A DNA stretch of 64,000 nt, from positions 352,001 to 416,000 of the forward strand of contig NZ_CP117835.1 of the NCBI RefSeq assembly GCF_029094545.1, in the 5' to 3' direction. The DNA is from Alkalihalophilus pseudofirmus. GTDB lineage: Bacteria > Bacillota > Bacilli > Bacillales > Bacillaceae_D. Made by a program: the position numbers and the translations under genes. Every line of letters begins with the position of its first letter. Position 1 is the first letter of the stretch. Below the pieces are notes generated by a model. That model did no database searches and was not told the origin of the DNA. It saw only the letters and a list, made by a program, of their open reading frames with translations. This document shows, one piece after another, positions 30,365 through 39,474 of the stretch.

Positions 30365-31900
30365 ATGCAGCCGAATACACAACAAGATATCACAACAGAA
30401 AAGAGATCTGGATTGTTTACGATGTTCCTCAATATGATTGAAAAAGTAGGGAACAAGCTTCCGGATCCCGTTACGCTTTTCATTATTTTTGCTGTGCTTG
30501 TCATTATCGCTTCGCACTTTGCTGCCATGGCAGGAGTGAGCGTGATTAACCCGGCAACTGATGAAACGGTTGAAGCGATCAGTCTTCTCACGCGTGATGG
30601 AATTCAAATGATTATGACACAGATGGTCACAAACTTTGCTCAATTCCCGCCTCTTGGCCTTGTGCTCGTAACAATGATCGGCGTTGGCGTAGCTGAAGGA
30701 GTAGGACTTATATCTGCTTTATTAAAGAAAGTCGTACTAGGTTCACCTAAAGTATTGATTACCGTATCAATTGTATTTGCTGGTATTCTAGCAAATATGG
30801 CTGGAGACGCAGGCTTTATCGTCCTGCCGCCGATCGCAGCGCTTGTCTTTATGAGTGTAGGACGCCATCCAATTGCAGGGATGGTTGCGGCATATGCTGC
30901 GGTTGCAGGGGGCTTTAGTGCTAACCTTATTGTAAATATGCTTGATGCTCTTCTTGCTGGATTTACGCAAGAGGCAGGACAGATTATTGATTCTGAATTC
31001 ATTGCCAATCCAGCAATGAACTATTATTTCTTAGCAGGTTCGGCATTTATTATTGTTCCTCTCGCTGTTTGGATCACAGATAAGATCGTTGAACCGCGTT
31101 TAGGTACATACACAGGACCTCAGATGAAGCTAGAGAAGCTCACAGCACTTGAGAATAAAGGATTAAAGTGGGCAGGAGTGACAACACTAGCGTACCTTGC
31201 TGTCATTGCTTTGATGATTGTTCCTGAGAGCGGCGTTCTTCGTGCAGATGATGGAGGAATTGTTATTTCGCCGTTCATGAGCTCGCTAGTACCAATTATT
31301 ATGGGACTATTTCTATTCCCTGCGTTGACGTATGGCTTTATCACAAAAACTGTGCGTTCTGACAAAGATGTTGCTGATACGATGGCGAAGTCCATGGGGA
31401 CGATGGGGATGTACATTATCCTGGCATTCTTCGCGGCTCAATTTATCTCGTATTTTAACTGGAGTAATTTAGGGATTATCTTAGCGATTTCAGGAGCCGA
31501 TCTCTTGAAAAGCTTGAATTTTACAGGTCTGCCATTGTTAATCGGCTTCATCATCATTAGCGCTGGATTGAATTTATTTATTGGAAGCTCTTCGGCAAAA
31601 TGGGCGATTTTAGGACCGGTATTTGTTCCGATGTTTATGCTGCTTGGCTATGACCCGGCATTCACACAGCTTGCATATCGAATTGGCGATTCGATTACAA
31701 ACCCGATTACACCAATGTTTGCATACTTTGCAATCTTGCTCGCATTAGCTCGCCGTTATGATAAGAATCTTGGCCTTGGATCGTTAATTGCGGTTATGCT
31801 CCCATACAGTATTTTCTTTGGGATCGCATGGATTGTTTTCTTTATCATTTGGTATTTCATTGGACTGCCGCTTGGCCCAGGAAGTAATATTTTCTTATAA
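30365..31900 (+). CDS. AbgT family transporter
   Basis: The 511-residue membrane transporter belongs to the p-aminobenzoyl-glutamate (AbgT) family. It opens with FLNMIEKVGNKLPDPVTLF, shows about a dozen hydrophobic helices, GNMAGDAGF-like ANMAGDAGFIVLPP, and NLFIGSSSAKWAILGPVFVPM with the ITPMFAY end motif. Family members import aminobenzoyl-glutamate or export sulfonamides. Here the neighbouring amidohydrolase suggests import of an N-acyl or carbamoyl amino acid. ATG 30365 is 6 bases from GGGGGAG; ATG 30362 is the alternative. Confidence 0.9.
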   Translation: MQPNTQQDITTEKRSGLFTMFLNMIEKVGNKLPDPVTLFIIFAVLVIIASHFAAMAGVSVINPATDETVEAISLLTRDGIQMIMTQMVTNFAQFPPLGLVLVTMIGVGVAEGVGLISALLKKVVLGSPKVLITVSIVFAGILANMAGDAGFIVLPPIAALVFMSVGRHPIAGMVAAYAAVAGGFSANLIVNMLDALLAGFTQEAGQIIDSEFIANPAMNYYFLAGSAFIIVPLAVWITDKIVEPRLGTYTGPQMKLEKLTALENKGLKWAGVTTLAYLAVIALMIVPESGVLRADDGGIVISPFMSSLVPIIMGLFLFPALTYGFITKTVRSDKDVADTMAKSMGTMGMYIILAFFAAQFISYFNWSNLGIILAISGADLLKSLNFTGLPLLIGFIIISAGLNLFIGSSSAKWAILGPVFVPMFMLLGYDPAFTQLAYRIGDSITNPITPMFAYFAILLALARRYDKNLGLGSLIAVMLPYSIFFGIAWIVFFIIWYFIGLPLGPGSNIFL

Positions 31901-31918
31901 GATAGGAGTGTACGTGTT

Positions 31919-33214
31919 ATGCAAACGATTTTTACAGATGAGCGCTTACTTGAAGGGGTCAATAAATGTGCAGAATATGCGCATATTGACCCTGCGACAC
32001 TTGCTAACCGAATCTTAGAGCTTGCTGCATTTGGCAAGACGGCTGACGGCGGTGTAACACGTTTCGTTTATACGGAAGAAGAGACACAGGCTAAGGAGTT
32101 ATTTATCAGCTGGATTAAGGAAGCTGGGTTTGATGTAAGAGAAGATAGTTTTGGGAATCTATTTGCAAAATATACAGGGACGGACCCTGATCTGCCGGTA
32201 GTGATGACGGGATCTCACTTAGACAGTGTTCCTAACGGTGGTTATTTTGATGGGCCGCTCGGCTGCATCAGCTCTTTTATGGCCATAGAGGCTCTTATGA
32301 AAGAAGGAAAGCGCCCTAAACGTTCGATTGAATTCGTGATTTTTGTCAATGAAGAAGGATCGAGATTTAATAACGGGATCTTTGGCAGCCAGGCGTTGAT
32401 GGGCGAGATCACAAAAGAAGAGCTTAACACTTACCGTGATAAAGAAGGCGTGAGTATTGCTGAAGCAATGAAGGAACAAGGGTATGATCCTGAGATTGCC
32501 TTAGCTCGTAAATGTGAGAAGAGTGACATCCATGCGTTTTTAGAGCTGCATATTGAACAAGGAAAGCAGCTTGAATTAAATGAGGAAAAGATTGGAATTG
32601 TCAGTGGGATCGCAGGACCGACTTGGCAATCGTTTACGTTCCTTGGAGAAACAGATCATGCGGGGAATACCCCGATGCATCTGCGAAAGGATACGTTATG
32701 TGCGGCAGCTGAATTTATGCTAGAAGTAGAGAAACTTCCAAGACAAATAAACGAAACGGCTGTTGCGACTGTAGGAAAGATTGATGTCTCGCCAAACGGA
32801 GCAAACGTTATTTCTGGTAAAACGAATGTAATTGTAGATGTGCGAGATATTGATAAGGAAAGTTTAGTTGAGCTGAATAAGAGAATTGTCTCGAGTGCGA
32901 GTGAAATAGCAGAGCGTAGAGGCATTCAAGCAGAGCATGAGGAATTAACGAAAATTGATCCAGTTGTTGTTCCTGATTCCATTCAAGAATCAATTAAAGC
33001 ATCTTGTGAGCGTCATCAGCTGCCTTATCGTTCACTTGTCAGCGGAGCAGGACATGATGCGATGATTATGGGCAAATATGTTCCATCAGCCATGGTATTT
33101 GTACCAAGTGTAAATGGAAAAAGCCATTCTCCTGAAGAGTTTACGCATTTAGCTGATTGTGTAGACGGTGTAGCAGTGATGAAAGATGTATTATGGGATT
33201 TAGCAAACGAGTAA
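31919..33214 (+). CDS. M20 family amidohydrolase (hydantoinase/carbamoylase type)
   Basis: The 431-residue Zn-dependent amidohydrolase is of the allantoate amidohydrolase / N-carbamoyl-L-amino acid hydrolase subfamily. Metal ligands are visible in GSHLDSVP, FDGPLG, FVNEEGSRF, LELHIEQG and GKSHSPEEF, and a dimerisation insert starts near GPTWQSF. AGGAG lies 10 bases before the ATG and the gene follows the AbgT transporter by 18 bp, so the two form one operon. The substrate (allantoate, ureido acid, carbamoyl amino acid or aminobenzoyl-glutamate) cannot be decided by sequence. No other allantoin genes are present. Confidence 0.88.
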   Translation: MQTIFTDERLLEGVNKCAEYAHIDPATLANRILELAAFGKTADGGVTRFVYTEEETQAKELFISWIKEAGFDVREDSFGNLFAKYTGTDPDLPVVMTGSHLDSVPNGGYFDGPLGCISSFMAIEALMKEGKRPKRSIEFVIFVNEEGSRFNNGIFGSQALMGEITKEELNTYRDKEGVSIAEAMKEQGYDPEIALARKCEKSDIHAFLELHIEQGKQLELNEEKIGIVSGIAGPTWQSFTFLGETDHAGNTPMHLRKDTLCAAAEFMLEVEKLPRQINETAVATVGKIDVSPNGANVISGKTNVIVDVRDIDKESLVELNKRIVSSASEIAERRGIQAEHEELTKIDPVVVPDSIQESIKASCERHQLPYRSLVSGAGHDAMIMGKYVPSAMVFVPSVNGKSHSPEEFTHLADCVDGVAVMKDVLWDLANE

Positions 33215-33302
33215 AGAGATAGAATTAATTAAAAAAGAAGTGGGTAAGAGCGGAACGAAACGGGTTAGGCTTTGAGAGGGGAAGTATGAACAGCATAGAA
33301 TG

Positions 33303-33341
33303 AGCGTACAAATTAACAGGGATTTGTACGCTTATTTTTTA
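33303..33341 (+). terminator. Intrinsic terminator after the M20 gene
   Basis: GCGTACAAAT pairs with ATTTGTACGC, followed by TTATTTTTT. Confidence 0.85.
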
Positions 33342-33459
33342 TGGATGATCAAAATTTAAATCGATTTTATTTCTCTGCTATTTTAAGGAACAAGATTACA
33401 AAATAATCGGTCTGAAAAAGCCAACATATGGGTAGAGGGGAGAAAGGAGGTTGTTTGTA

Positions 33460-33927
33460 ATGGAACGTAGAGATTCTCAACAAGGTATGGATAAATTATT
33501 AAGACAACTGGAAAGTGACTATATAAAAGCCGTTAAAGACAATGAAAACACAACCGTAGAAGGCTTCATTGAGCAGTTTTTGTATGATTCTTGGGACTAT
33601 AATGATAAGAATCTAGAAGACATCAAGAGTGTTTTGGGCCGTTATTCAGATGGTGAAATTTATCAAGGGACTTTCAGCAAATCATTCACTGAGATGCTCA
33701 AGCATCTGAAAATGAAGCTACAACAACTAGATTCGGCCATGGAATATCCTGTTCTTCACACTAACAATGGAGCATCACTGTTAGTCGCTTTTGTCGATGG
33801 TTTGGTCATCCAATACTATGTAGGCATTTATAACGTAGAAAAGTTAAGAGAGATGACTTCATACATAAAGAGTGTCATTCTCCATGCTTTAAAAGCAGAA
33901 GGTACAGAATCAGCCGAACTAACTTAA
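33460..33927 (+). CDS. Protein resembling a TetR C-terminal domain without the HTH
   Basis: The protein has 155 residues. The all-helical pattern with VLHTNNGASLLVAFVDGLV and the tail REMTSYIKSVILHALKAEG resembles the ligand-binding half of TetR-family repressors. The first residues (MERRDSQQGMDKLLRQLE) do not form a TetR helix-turn-helix, and no HTH is encoded just upstream. ATG 33460 has AAAGGAGG 9 bases upstream, so the short form is probably genuine rather than a fragment. It could bind a ligand or heterodimerise, or be a different helical protein. Single gene before a convergent terminator. Confidence 0.5.
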   Translation: MERRDSQQGMDKLLRQLESDYIKAVKDNENTTVEGFIEQFLYDSWDYNDKNLEDIKSVLGRYSDGEIYQGTFSKSFTEMLKHLKMKLQQLDSAMEYPVLHTNNGASLLVAFVDGLVIQYYVGIYNVEKLREMTSYIKSVILHALKAEGTESAELT

Positions 33928-33999
33928 CCTTTATTGTAGCCGGCTATCAAAATAATATCACAGATGAAAATGATAAGATTAATCGTTTTTTAAAACATA

Positions 34000-34033
34000 T
34001 GAAAAAACCACACTGTTTGAAATCAGTGTGGTT
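34000..34033 (-). terminator. Intrinsic terminator of alr
   Basis: AACCACACTG pairs with CAGTGTGGTT. On the minus strand it is followed by six T. It may also stop the convergent TetR-like gene. Confidence 0.85.
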
Positions 34034-34051
34034 TCACGTTAATCAACCAGC

Positions 34052-35161
34052 CTAGTTCTCTTCGTAATACCTCGGAACACGCTTACTCACCGCGCAAACA
34101 ATCTCATAATTAATCGTCCCTGTTAATTCAGCCATCTCATCAATTGGAAATTCCACATGATCGCCTAGCTTCGCATCTGGAATATCTGTTACATCGATCA
34201 TCGTCTGGTCCATGCACACGCGACCTAAGATCGGAGCTTTTTGGCCGTGTAAGGTTACGAACCCTTTATTAGATAAGGCGCGAGAAAGACCGTCGGCATA
34301 CCCGATCGGCATTGTAGCCACAACTTTTTCAGATGAGAGTTTATGCGTTCTTCCGTAACTAATGGATGAACCTTCAGGCAGTTTTCTAAGCGATACAATA
34401 CTAGAAAATAACCGCATTGCCTGAGAAAGCTCAATTGGGAATTCTAATGAAAGATCGGGTCTTAACCCGTACAGGCTGATGCCGACACGAACCATATCAA
34501 GGTGTTTATCCTGATGAAAGAGAGTTCCGGCACTATTGCAGCAATGTTTAATAGGTACGTTCATATCGTCTTCTTCTATTGCCTCAATAAATGATAGGAA
34601 TCGTGCGAATTGTTCATCTGTGTACGTGGACTGCAGATTATCAGCTTCAGCAAAATGAGTGAAGATGCCTTCTACTTCAATGTTGTTATGTTGATAGAGT
34701 GGAGTCATGACGTCGAGCAGCTCTTCTTTGGTCTGCACACCTACTCGTCCCATGCCTGTTTCAGTTTTAATATGAACCTTTATTGGCGATTCGGCCTCAG
34801 AAGCCACCTCGAGCAATACATCCCGAACATCAGTAGAAAACACAGTGAGCGTAATATTGCGAGAAATCGCTTCTCGTAACGCATGCGGAGAGGTATAGCC
34901 TAACACTAAAATAGGTGCTTCAATTCCTGCATCACGAAGCTCAATCGCTTCATCAAGAATGGCTACTCCTAAATAGTCTGCTCCGCCGCTTAAGGCTGAC
35001 CTAGCTGCAGCAACGGCCCCGTGTCCGTACCCGTCTCCTTTTACAACTGCCATTAATCTGCATGCAGGAGATTGTAGGGAAGCTTTAAAAGAAGCTGCAT
35101 TTTCTTTTAGGGCTTGTAATGAGATTTGTGCATAGGTGTTTCTAAAACTGCTCGTCTTCAT
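34052..35161 (-). CDS. alr: Alanine racemase
   Basis: The 369-residue PLP enzyme interconverts L- and D-alanine for peptidoglycan. The PLP lysine is Lys41 in AVVKGDGYGHGA, and the C-terminal domain has the catalytic tyrosine region SYGRTHKL with RVCMDQTMIDVT. AAAGGAG lies 9 bases before the ATG. It is downstream of ald and adeR on the same strand, so alanine made or taken up could feed either catabolism or the wall. Because it is linked to ald, this may be the catabolic-type paralog rather than the only racemase of the cell. Confidence 0.95.
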   Translation of the reverse strand: MKTSSFRNTYAQISLQALKENAASFKASLQSPACRLMAVVKGDGYGHGAVAAARSALSGGADYLGVAILDEAIELRDAGIEAPILVLGYTSPHALREAISRNITLTVFSTDVRDVLLEVASEAESPIKVHIKTETGMGRVGVQTKEELLDVMTPLYQHNNIEVEGIFTHFAEADNLQSTYTDEQFARFLSFIEAIEEDDMNVPIKHCCNSAGTLFHQDKHLDMVRVGISLYGLRPDLSLEFPIELSQAMRLFSSIVSLRKLPEGSSISYGRTHKLSSEKVVATMPIGYADGLSRALSNKGFVTLHGQKAPILGRVCMDQTMIDVTDIPDAKLGDHVEFPIDEMAELTGTINYEIVCAVSKRVPRYYEEN

Positions 35162-35200
35162 CTGGCAAACTCCTTTTACATATAAGCGTATCTTTTAATA

Positions 35201-35232
35201 GACCCCCTCAGTCTAAGGTGACCGAGGGGGTT
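35201..35232 (-). terminator. Hairpin between ald and alr, weak terminator or attenuator
   Basis: ACCCCCTC (35202-35209) pairs with GAGGGGGT (35224-35231). On the minus strand it is followed by CTATTAAAAG, with too few T for a strong terminator, so partial readthrough into alr is likely. Confidence 0.45.
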
Positions 35233-35259
35233 CGTGTAAGTCTATATTATAGTAGATTC

Positions 35260-36393
35260 TTATGCTTGAACAGGTGTTTTCTTTAATGCATCTTCTACAG
35301 ATACTAACTCATATCCAAGGTCACGTGCTACAGCGTTGTATGTTACATCACCGTTTGCAACGTTTACACCAAGAGCAAGTGCAGGGTTTTCAGCAACAGC
35401 TTTTTCTACGCCTTTGTTAGCAATCTGCATAGCGTAAGGAATTGTTACGTTTGTTAAGCCGATTGTTGATGTACGCGGAACAGCTCCAGGCATGTTAGCA
35501 ACTGCATAGTGAACAACACCGTGTTTTGTATACGTTGGGTTATCATGTGTTGTAATTTGATCAACTGTTTCAATGATACCGCCTTGGTCAATCGCTACGT
35601 CAACAACAACCGATCCAGGAGTCATAGATTTGATCATTTCCTCTGTTACAAGCTTAGGAGCTTTTGCACCAGGAATTAATACAGCACCGATTACTAAGTC
35701 AGATTCTTTTACTGCCTCAGCAATGTTAAGCGGGTTAGACATAAGTGTTTGAATATCGTTTCCAAATTGATCATCAAGCTGGCGAAGACGATCTGCACTT
35801 AAGTCGATAAGTGTTACATCAGCACCAAGGCCAACAGCAATTTTAGCTGCGTTTGTACCAACAACACCGCCGCCGATGATAGTTACTTTACCACGTTTTA
35901 CTCCAGGAACACCTGATAATAGAATTCCTTTTCCGCCTTTAGACTTCTCTAGGAATTGAGCACCAATTTGTGATGCCATGCGTCCAGCTACTTCACTCAT
36001 AGGAGTTAAAAGAGGAAGAGTACGGTTTACTTCAACTGTTTCATAAGCGATCGCAATAACGCCGCTGTCTACTAGTGCTTTTGCAAGTTCAGGCTCAGCA
36101 GCTAGGTGAAGGTATGTGAATAGGATTAATCCTTTGCGGAAGTAGCCGTACTCAGAGCTTAATGGTTCTTTAACTTTCATTACTATTTCAGCTTTAGCCC
36201 ATACATCTTTCGCTTCTGGAATAATTGTTGCTCCAGCAGCTGTGTAATCTACATCTTCAAATCCGCTGCCAATTCCAGCGCCTTGTTCGATTAGAATTTC
36301 GTGACCTGCTTTTGTTAAAGCGACAACTCCTGCTGGTGTAATAGCTACGCGATTTTCATTATTTTTAATTTCCTTTGGAATACCGATAATCAT
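35260..36393 (-). CDS. ald: Alanine dehydrogenase
   Basis: The 377-residue NAD-dependent enzyme oxidises L-alanine to pyruvate and ammonia. N-terminal [17 protein letters not shown], the pyruvate-site VKVKEP-like MKVKEPL, the Rossmann motif [13 protein letters not shown] and the C-terminal [15 protein letters not shown] are diagnostic. The start at 36393 has AGGGGG 9 bases upstream; a longer in-frame upstream stretch lacks an RBS and does not match the family. It sits downstream of adeR, whose B. subtilis ortholog activates ald. Confidence 0.96.
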   Translation of the reverse strand: MIIGIPKEIKNNENRVAITPAGVVALTKAGHEILIEQGAGIGSGFEDVDYTAAGATIIPEAKDVWAKAEIVMKVKEPLSSEYGYFRKGLILFTYLHLAAEPELAKALVDSGVIAIAYETVEVNRTLPLLTPMSEVAGRMASQIGAQFLEKSKGGKGILLSGVPGVKRGKVTIIGGGVVGTNAAKIAVGLGADVTLIDLSADRLRQLDDQFGNDIQTLMSNPLNIAEAVKESDLVIGAVLIPGAKAPKLVTEEMIKSMTPGSVVVDVAIDQGGIIETVDQITTHDNPTYTKHGVVHYAVANMPGAVPRTSTIGLTNVTIPYAMQIANKGVEKAVAENPALALGVNVANGDVTYNAVARDLGYELVSVEDALKKTPVQA

Positions 36394-36525
36394 GTTTTTC
36401 GTCCCCCTAAGTCGGATGTTTGTTATATCGTTAGTATAAATCCACAAAAGGAGGAACGCATTGTGCGTAAAATTAAAAATGTAAACGTTTTTTTGTTGTT
36501 TTTAACAAATGGTCCAAATCATTGA
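36394..36525 (-). promoter_or_regulatory. ald upstream region with inverted repeat and cre-like site
   Basis: The gap holds ACGCA-TTG-TGCGT (36456-36468), a short inverted repeat that could serve AdeR. TGTAAACGTTTTTT (36480-36493) matches 12 of 14 positions of the CcpA cre consensus TGWAANCGNTNWCA. Promoter boxes are not clear. Confidence 0.4.
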
Positions 36526-37758
36526 CTAGCGTTTTAAATAGACCTTCATATCTAAATAGAGACCAATTTTCTGAACGGGGTCTTTTAATTGAATGTTTGC
36601 AATCTCTTGAATTCGTTTAAGACGGTAATTTAACGTATTCACATGACAATGAAGCTCTTTTGCTGCTTCATTCATGTTGCCGTCTTTGTCTAGGATGATG
36701 CCTAATGTCTCAAGCAGGTTAGTCCGATGCTCCAAATCATACTTTTCAAGCTTGCGGATAGCAGGATTAACCGTCATTTCTTGTTCTTTAATTGTTTGAC
36801 GAATCAGATCAATGTAGCGAAATACCCCAAGCTCATGATAAAAAGCGGCTGATTGAAGCTCTTTAGTAAAGGTTTGTTTTAAAGAGATTACCTTTGTTGC
36901 TTCATCATAGCTCCTCTTAATCCACTCGTAATTGTCGTACGCATACCCGCAGCCCGCCGTAACTTCCATTATCCCAAAACGTTCCCTTACTTGCGCTTTA
37001 AAAGTTTCCACAAACTCTTTTGTATCTTTTACAAAATCATTTGAAGCAGGGGAGGACACGAGAAAGACGACTTGGTTCTCATCCAAGGTCTGAATTAAAA
37101 TCGTTACTTTTTGAGTCGTTTTTGCAACATAAACAAGCTTTTTATACAAGTCATCGGACATTACTTCAAAGTTGAATAAAATCACAGCCAGCGGTTTAGT
37201 TGGGTTAACCCCTATTTTCGAAAGCTGATCAGCGATATGCTTGTGGTCTCTAGCATCTCCTGTAATCAGCTGCCAAAGCAGTTCCTGATGATTCTTTTCT
37301 TTCTTTTTCTTTTGCATGTTTAATTGAAGCAGTTGGTTTTTGGCTTTGCTTGCAGCGAACTTCAAGTCGGCTAGATCTTCATCCGTAAGCTTTCGACCAA
37401 CTTCAAGCACCCAAATGTAGCCCAGCACTTCATTGTTTTTTCGGATAGAAACGGCCACACGATTGCCAAGCCCGATATCGTTGATTTGCGGAATAATAAG
37501 CGGTTCATCACTTTGATTAAGGGTTGGAATCACCCCTTCTTTCCAAAAGCGATTAATGACTTTCTCTGGCACGCGTCTGCCGATAATAGTTGAAATCCTG
37601 GCGGCATCCGTTCCGTCATCATGAGAACTATAGGCAAGCAGGTGGTGATTTGAATCTTCAATAGTTACAGGACATTGAAGACGTTCGCTAATTGTATCAA
37701 CAAATTCTTCTAATGAATCAAACTGCCGATTGAAAGATTCGCGTTTGTTATCGCTCAT
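36526..37758 (-). CDS. adeR: PucR-family activator of alanine dehydrogenase, AdeR-like
   Basis: The 410-residue regulator has an N-terminal sensory region (about 10-150), a central CdaR-type domain (about 165-300) and a C-terminal PucR HTH (about 345-405) with MNEAAKELHCHVNTLNYRLKR. In B. subtilis AdeR (YukF) activates ald in response to alanine; the adjacent ald gene supports the same role here. AAGGAG lies 8-9 bases before the ATG. It is transcribed divergently from the Na+/alanine symporter gene, which it may also control. Confidence 0.85.
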   Translation of the reverse strand: MSDNKRESFNRQFDSLEEFVDTISERLQCPVTIEDSNHHLLAYSSHDDGTDAARISTIIGRRVPEKVINRFWKEGVIPTLNQSDEPLIIPQINDIGLGNRVAVSIRKNNEVLGYIWVLEVGRKLTDEDLADLKFAASKAKNQLLQLNMQKKKKEKNHQELLWQLITGDARDHKHIADQLSKIGVNPTKPLAVILFNFEVMSDDLYKKLVYVAKTTQKVTILIQTLDENQVVFLVSSPASNDFVKDTKEFVETFKAQVRERFGIMEVTAGCGYAYDNYEWIKRSYDEATKVISLKQTFTKELQSAAFYHELGVFRYIDLIRQTIKEQEMTVNPAIRKLEKYDLEHRTNLLETLGIILDKDGNMNEAAKELHCHVNTLNYRLKRIQEIANIQLKDPVQKIGLYLDMKVYLKR

Positions 37759-37898
37759 GGGAAAACTCCTTACTCTATAAAATAAGACATAAGTCGTCAG
37801 TCTTTTTGTTTAAAATCACAAGTGAAGCGTTTTCAGTTTGTGTGCTCTCACAAACAAAAGCTTGCATCGTCATGTTAGAATAACATATACAATCTTAT

Positions 37899-37921
37899 TA
37901 TAATATATGAAAGCGTTATCT
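37899..37921 (+). promoter_or_regulatory. agcS promoter -10 box and CcpA cre site
   Basis: TATAAT (37899-37904) is followed at once by TGAAAGCGTTATCT (37908-37921), matching cre TGWAANCGNTNWCA at 13 of 14 bases. The site covers the expected transcription start, so CcpA binding should repress. The -35 is weak. Confidence 0.6.
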
Positions 37922-37937
37922 GTGGGGAGTGAATGTG

Positions 37938-39353
37938 ATGGACATCTTAGACATACTAGGAAAGATTAATAATGTATTATGGGGTCCGCCAAGTTTAATC
38001 TTATTATTTGGGACAGGCTTATTTTTAACCCTTGTTTTAAAAGGGTTGCAATTCCGCCGTCTTATCTATGCATTTAAGATTGGTTTTGGTAAAGAAGATA
38101 GTAAAGATGCTGCAGCTGAAGGTGATGTAAGTCATTTTAAAGCATTGATGACAGCGCTTGCGGCAACAATTGGAAACGGTAATATTGCCGGGGTAGCTAC
38201 AGCTATTACGCTTGGTGGTCCTGGGGCAATTTTCTGGATGTGGATTGTTGGTTTACTAGGTATGGCAACTAAATATGCAGAGGCATTACTTGCTGTAAAA
38301 TACCGTGTGAAGAATGACAAGGGCGAATATTCGAGTGGCCCGATGTATTACATCGAGCGAGGGCTCGGTCGGAAGTTTAAGGCGCTTGCTGTTGCCTTTG
38401 CTTTATTTGGTGCCTTTGCGGCTTTAGGTATTGGGAATAGTGTGCAATCAAATACGATTGCTGATGTAACGAGCAACAGCTTTGGTATGGCAAACTGGGT
38501 AACTGGTTTAATCTTAGTTGTATTAGTAAGTGTCATTATTTTTGGTGGTATTCAGCGTATTAGTACGGTTGCAAGTTTCTTTGTTCCGATTATGGCTTTC
38601 CTATATATGGGTGGGGCATTTATCATCTTGATCTTAAATTATGATATGATCATTCCTGCTTTTGAACTAATTTTCTATTATGCCTTTAATCCTGTAGCGG
38701 CAGCGGGTGGTTTCTTAGGAATCGTTGTTTCAGAAGCGATTCGTAACGGGGTTGCTCGTGGTATTTTCTCAAATGAAGCTGGTCTTGGTACGGCAGCATT
38801 AATTGCTGGTAACGCTCGTGCAGACCACCCGGTAAAACAAGCTCTTGTAGCAATGACGGGTACATTTATTGTAACGATCGTTGTTTGTACGATGACGGGG
38901 CTGACATTATTAATAACAGGCTTCTGGGATCCATCAGGCGGCGTCTTATCTGGGGTTGCTCATGATGCAACGCTAGAAGGCGGTGCATTAACAAGTGCGG
39001 CGTTTGGCTCGGTCCTTGGAGTAGTTGGTGAATATATCGTTTCATTCTCAGTAATCTTCTTTGGTTTCTCGACGATTGTCGGCTGGTATGTGTACGGCGA
39101 GAAGTGTTTTGAATACCTTGCAGGCTCAAAAGGTATCGCAGGCTATCGTTTAGTGTACATCGCAGCTTGTGGAGTCGGTACTGTAGCAAATCTGGCAACA
39201 GTATGGGCATTTGCAGATATGGCCAATGCATTGATGATGATTCCAAACTTAATTGCTTTATTATTGCTTTGGAAAGTCATTGTAGCTGAGACAAATGATT
39301 ATTTTAATAATTTCTATGAAGCAGCTAAAACAAATGCAAAACAAGCAAGTTAA
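37938..39353 (+). CDS. agcS: Alanine/glycine:cation (Na+) symporter
   Basis: The 471-residue AGCS-family transporter imports alanine or glycine with Na+. It shows AATIGNGNIAGVATAITLGGPGA (residues about 68-90, the substrate and ion site), GPMYYIERGLG and a run of about 11 helices including the NEAGLGTAALIAG motif. ATG 37938 has GGGGAG 8 bases upstream; GTG codons just before are rejected. It is divergent from adeR-ald-alr, so the cluster covers uptake, oxidation and racemisation of alanine. It ends at a strong terminator. Confidence 0.93.
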   Translation: MDILDILGKINNVLWGPPSLILLFGTGLFLTLVLKGLQFRRLIYAFKIGFGKEDSKDAAAEGDVSHFKALMTALAATIGNGNIAGVATAITLGGPGAIFWMWIVGLLGMATKYAEALLAVKYRVKNDKGEYSSGPMYYIERGLGRKFKALAVAFALFGAFAALGIGNSVQSNTIADVTSNSFGMANWVTGLILVVLVSVIIFGGIQRISTVASFFVPIMAFLYMGGAFIILILNYDMIIPAFELIFYYAFNPVAAAGGFLGIVVSEAIRNGVARGIFSNEAGLGTAALIAGNARADHPVKQALVAMTGTFIVTIVVCTMTGLTLLITGFWDPSGGVLSGVAHDATLEGGALTSAAFGSVLGVVGEYIVSFSVIFFGFSTIVGWYVYGEKCFEYLAGSKGIAGYRLVYIAACGVGTVANLATVWAFADMANALMMIPNLIALLLLWKVIVAETNDYFNNFYEAAKTNAKQAS

Positions 39354-39361
39354 TTAGCTTA

Positions 39362-39396
39362 AAGAGGTTCTGTCATAAAGACAGAGCCTCTTTTTT
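39362..39396 (+). terminator. Intrinsic terminator after agcS
   Basis: AAGAGGTTCTGTC pairs with GACAGAGCCTCTT (one G-U) around ATAAA, then T residues. Confidence 0.9.
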
Positions 39397-39411
39397 ATGG
39401 AGAGAGTAGAC

Positions 39412-39457
39412 ATATACTATAAAGTATATTATTATCATTATATAAAATGATAATAAT
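39412..39457 (+). promoter_or_regulatory. Two overlapping inverted repeats, likely operator of the ArsR-type regulator
   Basis: ATATACT (39412-39418) pairs with AGTATAT (39423-39429), and ATTATTATCATT (39428-39439) pairs perfectly with AATGATAATAAT (39446-39457). Both lie between the upstream terminator and the RBS of the ArsR-type gene, where an autoregulatory operator is expected. Confidence 0.6.
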
Positions 39458-39474
39458 GAGATGGAGGAAATGTT

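Noticed and set aside
33270-33310. Tiny ORF MNSIE with GAGGGGAAG upstream
   Set aside because: Five codons next to a terminator; no evidence that it is more than chance.
37820-37835. TGAAGCGTTTTCA as a second cre site before agcS
   Set aside because: One base shorter than the 14-bp cre pattern; the better site is at 37908-37921.
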